Origin: Prevotella sp.
GTDB lineage: Bacteria; Bacteroidota; Bacteroidia; Bacteroidales; Bacteroidaceae
Assembly (NCBI GenBank): GCA_022732315.1
Contig: JAIJUV010000135.1
Location: 1-6,753, forward strand
DNA length: 6,753 nt
Direction of reading: 5' to 3'
Shown: one piece after another, positions 1 through 5,682 of the stretch
How positions within the stretch are numbered: position 1 is the stretch's first letter
Layout: every line of letters starts with the position of its first letter
Made by a program: the position numbers and the translations under genes
The notes under the pieces: model-generated
Told to the model about the DNA's origin: nothing
The model's input: the letters and a program-made list of their open reading frames with translations, nothing else
Database searches by the model: none

Positions 1-255
1 CTTCTTGCCTCATTGCTGAAGCAATCGGTGTTTGTTGTCTGTACTTAGGACGAATATCCTTTTCGTTTATTGAAGCTTAGTAAACCTGACTTGTCAATTG
101 CTTGACGGTTCGTTTCTTTTTACCCAGTTCCTTCATACTCCCTATATATAATAAGGTGTAATCCAAAACCGCTTCTTGTACTACTTGTCTGTTTATGTAA
201 AATCTTTCAAAGAACTCTTTCTATAATTGCTTAGAGAAAGTGTATTTCTCAAAAG
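1..255 (-). other. rRNA-operon-like transcribed leader (partial, runs off the left edge)
   Basis: Read on the minus strand, this stretch lies just downstream of a strong promoter and contains no credible ORF. In order of transcription it has a perfect 6-bp hairpin (arms 250-245 and 239-234, GAGAAA/TTTCTC), a boxA-like motif (218-204), a 5-bp stem closed by a GCAA GNRA-type tetraloop (106-93), a GTTTA/TAAAC stem (85-65) and an ATTGC/GCAAT stem with a 4-nt loop (25-12). A hairpin followed by boxA is the arrangement of rRNA antitermination leaders, and AGTTCTTTGA-type boxA motifs are, to my recollection, common before Bacteroidota 16S genes. I infer that a 16S gene lies to the left. No mature rRNA sequence is visible, so a boxA-bearing leader of another long operon is possible. 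Confidence 0.5.
204..218 (-). promoter_or_regulatory. boxA-like antitermination motif
   Basis: The minus strand reads AGAGTTCTTTGAAAG here, close to the boxA core (GCTCTTTAA-type) bound by NusB/NusE in rRNA leaders. It sits about 40 nt after the predicted start and just after a perfect GAGAAA/TTTCTC hairpin, which mimics the boxB-boxA order. The identification is by motif and position only. Confidence 0.5.
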
Positions 256-261
256 CGAGTG

Positions 262-293
262 CAAAAGTACTAACTATTTTCGAAACCACCAAA
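262..293 (-). promoter_or_regulatory. Leftward Bacteroidota-type promoter
   Basis: On the minus strand the -33 element TTTG (plus coordinates 290-293) is followed after exactly 20 bp by TACTTTTG (262-269). This is a full match to the TAnnTTTG -7 consensus of the Bacteroidota primary sigma factor. Transcription should begin near 255 and run toward base 1, giving the structured leader there. The promoter faces away from the fimbrial genes. Confidence 0.72.
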
Positions 294-378
294 TTTTCAG
301 AGAAGAAAGTTTTATTTTTATCTCAAATTTAACAGTCTTAAACATTTTAACTCGTTATTCCCCATCAAACTCCTTATA

Positions 379-419
379 ATATACATACACACGTTGGGCG
401 CATGTGTGCACGCACACGC
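379..419. other. Alternating purine-pyrimidine tract (possible Z-DNA)
   Basis: Bases 379-394 (16 nt) and 398-419 (22 nt) alternate strictly between purine and pyrimidine, interrupted only by three bases (395-397). The second run is rich in CG, CA and TG steps, the type most prone to the Z form under negative supercoiling. It also contains a small GTGTG/CACAC hairpin (405-418). It lies between the two divergent promoters, where negative supercoiling would accumulate. The rest of 300-458 is A/T-rich with no recognisable gene. Confidence 0.5.
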
Positions 420-458
420 TTCTTTATATAGTTAAGAAAATCTAAAATACAAAAATTA

Positions 459-475
459 CCCCCCCCCGTTTTTTT
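459..475 (+). repeat. C9 homopolymer, G, then T7 tract abutting the -33 box
   Basis: Nine consecutive C (459-467) are followed by one G and seven T (469-475). The last three T of the run belong to the TTTG -33 element of the fimbrial promoter. Such tracts are prone to slipped-strand length change. Here slippage would alter DNA just upstream of the promoter, not its internal spacing, so any effect would come through upstream contacts. Confidence 0.6.
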
Positions 476-504
476 GGAAGCTATCGGATTTTTTGCTACC
501 TTTG
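473..504 (+). promoter_or_regulatory. Promoter of the fimbrial gene cluster
   Basis: TTTG at 473-476 is separated by exactly 20 bp from TACCTTTG at 497-504. This fully matches the Bacteroidota primary sigma consensus (TTTG, about 20 bp, TAnnTTTG). The start site should be near 511, giving an untranslated leader of about 140 nt before the ATG at 655. No second promoter with this consensus was found closer to the gene. Confidence 0.72.
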
Positions 505-538
505 CCTATGAATAAATGAAAGTTATACTAACTTGAAT

Positions 539-609
539 GGTATATTCTGAGCAAAATCAGGTATATCCGACATAAAAAACGATATATCCGCACAAAAAAC
601 GGTATATCT
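539..609 (+). repeat. Four phased direct repeats in the fimbrial leader (candidate operator array)
   Basis: The 9-mer GGTATATCC recurs as GGTATATTC (539-547), GGTATATCC (560-568), GATATATCC (581-589) and GGTATATCT (601-609). Start-to-start spacing is 21, 21 and 20 bp, about two helical turns, so all copies face one side of the DNA. The second and third units share a longer match ending in AAAAAAC. The array lies downstream of the predicted start site and ends about 45 bp before the first gene. It could be a repressor roadblock, an activator site for an unseen promoter, or a repeated RNA-binding motif. The binding protein is unknown. Confidence 0.7.
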
Positions 610-654
610 AAGAACTATAAAGAAGATTAAGAACAATTTAAAGAAGACCGATTC

Positions 655-2196
655 ATGAATAGAATTAAAGGACTGCGCATGCTGCTCCTCTTGATTTCTA
701 CTCTTACAATGAATTCCACGCTGGCACAAGACTGGCGATTGAAGACGAACCTGGCATACTGGGCAACAACAACACCCAATATCGCTGCAGAAACCAGACT
801 ATCTAACCGATGGTCGATGGATCTATCATTAGGATGGAACACATTTACGTATAGTGGAAACAAGAAACTGAAGCACATTGCGATACAACCGGAAATCAGA
901 TACTGGCTCGGATGCCCCTACATCGGGCACTTCCTGGGAGCCAACATACTCTACTCGCATTACAATGCGGGCGGCGTACACTTCCCCTTCGGCTTTTTTC
1001 CAGAGCTAAAAAAGCATCGGTTCCAAGGCGACTTGGGTGCCGTAGGACTGGTGTATGGTTACGACTGGTCGCTCGGAAAGAGCAACAGATGGAACCTGGA
1101 AACGGCGCTGGGACTGGGAGTGGGCTTCACACGCTATACCAAATACAACTGTTACGGAAAATGCGGTACAGCTATCGAGAAAAAAAACAAGACTTTCGTG
1201 ATGCCAACCAAGTTGGCGGTATCGCTGGTTTACAACATCGGTCCTACCGACCGCATGGACAACTGCCGCCAGAAGGAGTCGCAGGAGATTATTCTTCCGG
1301 AGGATAGCTGCACGCTCAACGATATCCAGTTTATCCCAGCCCTCTCGTTCGTAGAAGACAACACGGGCAAGGCGGGCGAGTTACAGAAGAACAATCCTGT
1401 GCTTCAAGACATTAAGAACTATCGCCCTTACACCAAGGATTTGGTGTTGACTCAGGAAGAAGGAGCACTCTACATCTTCTTCCCGAAGTCGAAGGCAGAG
1501 ATTACGCAGGAGTTCCGCAATAATAATAAGGTGCTCGACCAGATTATCGACATCACCAAAGCCATCATGAAGGATACCACTTCTTCGGTGAAGATTATCC
1601 AGATAGTGGGTCTCGCATCCATCGATGGTTCCGTGAAATTTAACGAACAGTTGGCTGGTAAGCGAGCAGAGGCATTGAAGGATTATATCCAGCAGCGCAC
1701 CTTGCTCCCCGATTCGCTCTTCGAGTGCAACAACGGCGGAGAGGCTTGGGCAGAACTCCGATATAGTATCAGGGAGAGCGACCTGAAATGCCGGGACGAA
1801 CTGCTGAGGATTATCGATGAGGAGCCTGATGCCGACCGCAGGGAGCGTCGCATCAAGAGCATCGACCAAGGCAGGGCATGGGCAGAACTTCGTGATAAGA
1901 TTCTGGGCAACCAGCGCAATTCCGGTTTCCTCCGCATCTACTACGATTACGTACCAGACGAGGCGGCGGCCACCATCAACCTAGCCACCCAGTTGCTCAA
2001 GTCGGAGCGTTACCTGGAGGCGTTGAAGGAGTTGCAGAAGGTAAAGGCCGACAAGAGAGCCGCCAACGCTCTCGGCATAGCCTACTACATGACGGGCAAC
2101 CGAGAAGCCGCCCGCCGTTACTGGCAGCAGGCGATGGAGGCTGGCGATGAGGAGGCGAAGAAGAACCTCATGCAATATGATAGAATTTTTAATTAA
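655..2196 (+). CDS. DUF3575 outer-membrane protein with OmpA-like and TPR-like C-terminal regions
   Basis: Predicted secreted or outer-membrane protein of 513 aa. Residues 1-24 form a type I signal peptide with a hydrophobic LLLLIST core and a likely cut at TLA|QD. Residues about 28-200 match DUF3575: [12 protein letters not shown], an IQPEIRYW motif, [20 protein letters not shown] and [13 protein letters not shown], alternating amphipathic strands as in a small beta-barrel. Residues about 310-350 are an OmpA-like segment (GLASIDG, then N330, L333, R337-A338). The Asp that binds peptidoglycan in classical OmpA is Ser322 here, while the partner Arg is kept. Residues about 443-513 resemble one or two TPR helices ([19 protein letters not shown]). 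The motif AWAELR occurs twice (364-369, 408-413). This family often precedes Mfa1/Mfa2 genes, so a role in fimbrial assembly or anchoring is likely but unproven. The ATG follows an A-rich leader; Met9 is an alternative start. Confidence 0.85.
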   Translation: MNRIKGLRMLLLLISTLTMNSTLAQDWRLKTNLAYWATTTPNIAAETRLSNRWSMDLSLGWNTFTYSGNKKLKHIAIQPEIRYWLGCPYIGHFLGANILYSHYNAGGVHFPFGFFPELKKHRFQGDLGAVGLVYGYDWSLGKSNRWNLETALGLGVGFTRYTKYNCYGKCGTAIEKKNKTFVMPTKLAVSLVYNIGPTDRMDNCRQKESQEIILPEDSCTLNDIQFIPALSFVEDNTGKAGELQKNNPVLQDIKNYRPYTKDLVLTQEEGALYIFFPKSKAEITQEFRNNNKVLDQIIDITKAIMKDTTSSVKIIQIVGLASIDGSVKFNEQLAGKRAEALKDYIQQRTLLPDSLFECNNGGEAWAELRYSIRESDLKCRDELLRIIDEEPDADRRERRIKSIDQGRAWAELRDKILGNQRNSGFLRIYYDYVPDEAAATINLATQLLKSERYLEALKELQKVKADKRAANALGIAYYMTGNREAARRYWQQAMEAGDEEAKKNLMQYDRIFN

Positions 2197-2231
2197 CAAG
2201 ATTATTTACATACTAAAATCTGACTAAAGTT

Positions 2232-4064
2232 ATGAAAAGATTTCAGCTATTTAGCTTGGCAAGTGCAATGCTTCTTGCAAGCGCAGCAGGATTCACTTCC
2301 TGCTCATCAGATTCAGAAGATTCTCTGGCAGGAGGATCAGGTGTGGCAGGACAGGTGGTGAAGACACAGTTCTACCTGAACATTCCGTATGCAGGAAATA
2401 ATGAGGGCGGAAATGCCAGAGTTTCAACACGTATGACTGCGGAAAATACCCAAAACTACAATAACTTCTTGGGATTAGTAGATTTGGAAATGTTTGCGTT
2501 CGGGGAGGATCCTACTTCAGAAGCGACCTCTACCCGAACTATCAGAATTGGAGATAACATAGGTACTAACGATAACGATGCTAAACGCCGACTCTATAGT
2601 GACATTGCAATTCCGGTAGGTACAACTCATATGGTTTTGTATACAAGAGCATCCAAGAAGATTACTACCCCCTCAACTGGCATAAAGACTATGTTCGATG
2701 CAGGTTCTTTGACACCTATTTATACCAAATTTACGGATGAAGCAAAGCCAAAATTATCGGAGATCAATTTTAATTTGGAAACAATTCATAGTGCTAATGA
2801 CTTTACTGATAAAGGTAGTAAAATCCTGACCAAGCTGAATGCAATCGCACAAACGGAAGTAACCGTTAGCGGAGCTACTATTAAATGGTCAAATATTAAC
2901 GAAGCTACCTCATACGGAACAGAAGAGGAACGTAAGATTCTGCAGAAGTTATACACTAATTTCATTAGATTAAGTGCAGGCTCTGAGAATTCTGTTAAAC
3001 GCGCTATAGATGACCTAAAGGCTGCTGTCGAAACACAAAAGCTCGCCGATGTTCAAGAGTTGACACAAGCCATCAAGAACAATTGCACAACAAATGATTT
3101 CAACACCACCACTGGATTTCCGAGAAACCTTGATTTACCAGATGGTGCAGCAGTATTGAATTTTGACGATTCAAACAGAACTTTTTCATATAAGGAAGTT
3201 ACTCCAGAAATGCCAACAGGAGGTAATCTTGTTGACCACAAGACAATTACTTACCCATCAGAATTGGCATATTTCGTAAGTTCTCCTGTTAGAACTTCTG
3301 CAACTTTAAGTGAACTTAACCAGTTACCAGACTATAACGCATGGTTACGAAATACAGCTGATTGGAATTCATACGGAGAAGTTGTTAAAAGCAACACCAC
3401 ATTAGTAGTATTAAAGGAGCCTGTACAATATGGTGTAGCATGCTTAGAAACCAAGATAAGCTGTAAAGAAGCAAGACTAGCAGATAATGCTAATAAAATT
3501 CTAGGTTCAAACACAGCAGACAATACCCTAACGGTTCCTACAGACGGAATAACAGTAAAAGGTATTCTGATTGGAGGTCAGCCTCAGGGAGTAGAATGGA
3601 ATTTCGAACCTGCTTCTAGCGCAACATTTGATCATACGATTTATGACCGAAATATGAATTATGGAATAGCAGCCAAAACTTCTGACTCCGCTCCGAACTA
3701 TACTTTGGTTTTGGACAATAGAAATTCATCAACTACAGCTCCAGGACAAAGCAAGGTGTATGTGACAGTTGAATTAGAAAATAACATGGGCGATTTCTAT
3801 GGTGCAGAAGGTTTGATTCCTAAAGATAGCAGATTCTATTTAGTTGGAGTATTGGATCCTGAGGCTTCTACAGCAACACAGCCAAAGGGTGAAAATATAA
3901 ACCATGTATTCGTCAAGGATCACACCACTGTTGCCAACTTCACCATCACAAACTTGAAGAAGGCATACAACCATATCCCTGATATGCGTACATCAAAGAT
4001 CAACGTAGGTCTTGCAGTAGATCTTACATGGCAGGAAGGTATAAAATTCGATGTAGAACTCTAA
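2232..4064 (+). CDS. Mfa1-family major fimbrial subunit (type V pilin lipoprotein precursor)
   Basis: A 610-aa precursor starting 35 bp after the previous stop, so probably co-transcribed. Residues 1-24 are a lipoprotein signal with lipobox FTSC and lipidated Cys24, followed by an acidic/serine stretch (SSDSEDS) typical of surface-exported Bacteroidota lipoproteins. Residues about 42-54 form a beta strand (VVKTQFYLNIPYA), followed by ARVSTRM. Cleavage after Arg67 would remove the first strand and open the groove for donor-strand polymerisation, as known for P. gingivalis FimA and Mfa1. IPVGTTHMVLYTRA and the C-terminal block (YNHIPDMRT, then VGLAVDLTWQEGIKFDVEL) are typical of Mfa1-type fimbrillins. 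The length is somewhat above P. gingivalis Mfa1. The body of the gene is visibly richer in A/T and in TTA/AGA-type codons than its neighbours, suggesting allelic replacement of the exposed part. A GC-rich hairpin follows the stop. Confidence 0.87.
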   Translation: MKRFQLFSLASAMLLASAAGFTSCSSDSEDSLAGGSGVAGQVVKTQFYLNIPYAGNNEGGNARVSTRMTAENTQNYNNFLGLVDLEMFAFGEDPTSEATSTRTIRIGDNIGTNDNDAKRRLYSDIAIPVGTTHMVLYTRASKKITTPSTGIKTMFDAGSLTPIYTKFTDEAKPKLSEINFNLETIHSANDFTDKGSKILTKLNAIAQTEVTVSGATIKWSNINEATSYGTEEERKILQKLYTNFIRLSAGSENSVKRAIDDLKAAVETQKLADVQELTQAIKNNCTTNDFNTTTGFPRNLDLPDGAAVLNFDDSNRTFSYKEVTPEMPTGGNLVDHKTITYPSELAYFVSSPVRTSATLSELNQLPDYNAWLRNTADWNSYGEVVKSNTTLVVLKEPVQYGVACLETKISCKEARLADNANKILGSNTADNTLTVPTDGITVKGILIGGQPQGVEWNFEPASSATFDHTIYDRNMNYGIAAKTSDSAPNYTLVLDNRNSSTTAPGQSKVYVTVELENNMGDFYGAEGLIPKDSRFYLVGVLDPEASTATQPKGENINHVFVKDHTTVANFTITNLKKAYNHIPDMRTSKINVGLAVDLTWQEGIKFDVEL

Positions 4065-4092
4065 ACCAGATAGAATAAAACGATAGCTTATC

Positions 4093-4123
4093 CCCCCACA
4101 CGTTCTTAAAGGGCGTGCGGGGG
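4093..4123 (+). terminator. GC-rich hairpin after the major pilin gene (partial terminator or 3' stabiliser)
   Basis: Arms CCCCCACACG (4093-4102) and CGTGCGGGGG (4114-4123) pair over 10 positions with one A-C mismatch around an 11-nt loop, 28 bp past the pilin stop codon. No T-run follows, only TTT within AACTTTC, so efficient intrinsic termination is doubtful. It may act as a leaky terminator or protect the 3' end of the pilin mRNA, raising major-subunit output over the anchor and minor subunits. Confidence 0.55.
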
Positions 4124-4146
4124 AACTTTCTAGAAACACAAAAGGG

Positions 4147-4365
4147 GCTTGACAGGCAAGCAACTGTGCCTTATCCCGTTTTGCGCCTCAGAAAGGCACG
4201 AAATTGCCCTAGCTGGGGCAACTTTCTGTCCTAACTACGGCAGTTAGCTGCCATGCCTAGGCACTTTGCGAAAAGAGCGGAATTCCACTTCGCTATCGCC
4301 TACACTTGCCTTCGGAAACGGGCTTTCGAAATCAGCGTATCGCAGCATACGCAGAAATCTCGAAA
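4147..4365 (+). other. Hairpin-dense non-coding tract between the pilin and anchor genes
   Basis: No credible ORF is present, but short perfect stems follow one another: GCTTG/CAAGC (4147-4161), GTGCCTT/AAGGCAC (4166-4199), TTGCCC/GGGCAA (4204-4221), CTAACT/AGTTAG (4231-4247) and a TGCCTAGGCA palindrome (4254-4263). The last is a nested hairpin with outer arms TTTCGA (4324-4329) and TCGAAA (4360-4365) and inner arms GCGTAT (4335-4340) and ATACGC (4347-4352). A 13-mer GGGGnAACTTTCT occurs at 4119-4131 and again at 4215-4227. The tract could be a structured RNA (long leader or attenuator), a decayed element or a recombination scar. I recognise no known RNA family. Confidence 0.45.
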
Positions 4366-4366
4366 A

Positions 4367-4584
4367 CTATTGCACACTACACTAAATCGCTGCATTTTGC
4401 TAATTATCAGCATCTTATAGCCGTGTAATGTGGGTATCGACACTACACTAACACTACACCACACTACACTCATCTCGCACCGTGTAATGTAGTGTAGTAT
4501 TCGTGTAGTGTCAACGGTCACACTACACTCGTATAACAACCTTATACACAGCTATTTGCTGAACTTTCGTGTAGTGTGCAATAG
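4367..4584. mobile_element. 218-bp MITE-like element with 16-bp perfect terminal inverted repeats
   Basis: The left end CTATTGCACACTACAC (4367-4382) is the exact reverse complement of the right end GTGTAGTGTGCAATAG (4569-4584). The match stops abruptly on both sides, as for a defined element. There is no room for a transposase, so a mover would have to act in trans. A convincing target duplication is not visible. AAA flanks both ends, and AGAAATC occurs at 4353-4359 and 4583-4589, but not symmetrically. The interior is filled with the same 9-mer as the ends. A structured regulatory RNA or a site-specific recombination target is an alternative reading. Confidence 0.5.
4374..4577. repeat. Cluster of ACACTACAC 9-mers in both orientations
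   Basis: Exact copies lie on the plus strand at 4374-4382, 4440-4448, 4451-4459, 4461-4469 and 4520-4528, and inverted (GTGTAGTGT) at 4503-4511 and 4569-4577. One-mismatch inverted copies are at 4423-4431 and 4482-4490 (both GTGTAATGT) and 4492-4500. Three tandem forward copies face a block of inverted copies, and 4503-4511 pairs perfectly with 4520-4528 across an 8-nt loop. The segment could therefore form several alternative hairpins. The unequal spacing and lack of unique spacers exclude a CRISPR array. Confidence 0.75.
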
Positions 4585-4649
4585 AAATCGCAAATTATAA
4601 TCATATTTGTGGAGGAAGATTGTCGAACATTAAGAATGCAAAAAGTACA

Positions 4650-5624
4650 ATGAAAAATCTATATAACACTTTACTGGCAGCCGTGATGACCATCAGCGTC
4701 ATCGCAAGTTTATCTTCATGCATTGATGAAGATATGAGCGACTGCGGCAAAGACTATAAGATACAATATAATCTGCAGCTCAACACGCAGATCAACACCG
4801 TGATTGACGTGGATCTGAATCTCATCGAAGAACAGGAGATTGCTGCCAGACTGAAACAGGCACTCAGCAAGGTATTCACCGACCATGCCCACGACAACGA
4901 CCTCTCCTTCTTCGTAGGCGAAGAACTCTCCCACCACGAGGCAAACAAGATGGGTGCCAACTCGGTATCCTACACCATCTATCTGCCACGCAACAACTAT
5001 CAGAACCTCTCTCTCGCCAATACAGGAAGCGCAGACAACGTAAAGATTATCAACGCAAACTCCTGTAAATCACTCGCTTTGCAGCAAGAGGCAAAAGACA
5101 CTATCAACAGTCACAACATCGGACTGTTCACTTCCCGACTCACCATCGACGAGAACGATTTCGAACACGACCTGCAAACCACGCTCTATATGGCAAACAG
5201 CTCTGCTGTGGTGGTTATCGACCAGAGCAAGGTGCAACCCGCCGAACTCTGGGGATTCGTAGAAGGCATGGCAACCCAATTCCAGGTGAACGACAGCACC
5301 TATTCTTCCAGCCTCAACACGATGGTCAGGGCGAAGAGAATCAACCAGGATTTCATCACCAACTCCATCCCAACCCACGATGCCCTCTATACTGTCAACT
5401 TCCCGAGCATCAAACCGGAATGGCGCTACCACGTCATCGCCAAGGTGAACGGCAAATACACCGAAACCATCTTCACCATGAACGAACCGCTGAAAGCCGG
5501 CAAGCTTAAGATTATCAAGACCCGACTGAAGGAAGACGGTTCGCTCTCTACCAGCAACACCGCCGTAGGCGTAAGCGTGAAACTCGACTGGAAACCGGGC
5601 GGAAGCCACGATGTGGAGATTTAA
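4650..5624 (+). CDS. FimB/Mfa2-family fimbrial anchor lipoprotein
   Basis: Predicted 324-aa outer-membrane lipoprotein that anchors, and probably limits the length of, the fimbria. With the ATG at 4650, residues 1-23 form a lipoprotein signal ending in the lipobox LSSC with Cys24. The following CIDEDMSDCG is a hallmark of the FimB/Mfa2 family. The rest is beta-rich, with VSYTIYLPRNNYQNLSL and WGFVEGMATQFQVNDS segments, and its length fits the family (about 320 aa). No STR-type processing site follows the signal, as expected for an unprocessed anchor. The tail VGVSVKLDWKPGGSHDVEI resembles the end of the major pilin. A TTG at 4620 after GGAGG would add ten residues (SNIKNAKST), but the A-rich context and compact signal favour 4650. 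The gene lies 585 bp after the pilin gene, so it depends on read-through or on a promoter in the repeat-rich gap that I could not identify. Confidence 0.87.
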   Translation: MKNLYNTLLAAVMTISVIASLSSCIDEDMSDCGKDYKIQYNLQLNTQINTVIDVDLNLIEEQEIAARLKQALSKVFTDHAHDNDLSFFVGEELSHHEANKMGANSVSYTIYLPRNNYQNLSLANTGSADNVKIINANSCKSLALQQEAKDTINSHNIGLFTSRLTIDENDFEHDLQTTLYMANSSAVVVIDQSKVQPAELWGFVEGMATQFQVNDSTYSSSLNTMVRAKRINQDFITNSIPTHDALYTVNFPSIKPEWRYHVIAKVNGKYTETIFTMNEPLKAGKLKIIKTRLKEDGSLSTSNTAVGVSVKLDWKPGGSHDVEI

Positions 5625-5630
5625 GTAAGT

Positions 5631-5657
5631 GAAGAGTGAAGAACGAAGAGTGAAGAA
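5631..5657 (+). repeat. Short tandem direct repeat in the anchor-accessory gene gap
   Basis: GAAGAGTGAAGAA occurs at 5631-5643 and again at 5645-5657, a 14-bp period in an almost purely purine strand. It fills much of the 58-bp gap between the anchor gene and the next start. It may be a simple-sequence expansion. Its purine content could also help ribosome loading on the downstream gene, but that is inference. Confidence 0.6.
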
Positions 5658-5682
5658 TTCAACGGCTATAAAGATTTGATAC

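Noticed and set aside
1..654. tRNA gene or small protein gene in the upstream region
   Set aside because: No cloverleaf arrangement or T-loop consensus was seen on either strand, and the frames are broken by stops.
523..878. Small minus-strand frames over the leader and first gene start
   Set aside because: They cross the fimbrial leader repeats and signal-peptide codons antisense to a strong gene, with no supporting start or family match.
912..1307. 131-codon plus-strand frame overlapping the DUF3575 region
   Set aside because: It is an out-of-frame reading of conserved DUF3575 codons, and the protein is Arg/Gly-rich without family features.
1381..1869. 162-codon minus-strand open frame inside the first gene
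   Set aside because: Antisense shadow of the OmpA-like region; no recognisable protein features and no start context.
4254..4263. TGCCTAGGCA palindrome as a protein-binding operator
   Set aside because: A 10-bp palindrome alone in a hairpin-rich tract is not sufficient evidence; it is kept only as part of the structured region.
4300..4539. 79-codon minus-strand frame across the repeat-rich gap
   Set aside because: Its sequence is largely generated by the ACACTACAC repeats, and it straddles the left end of the inverted-repeat element, so it is not a plausible gene.
4374..4577. CRISPR array
   Set aside because: The repeated unit is only 9 bp, occurs in both orientations, has irregular spacing and has no unique spacers of uniform length.
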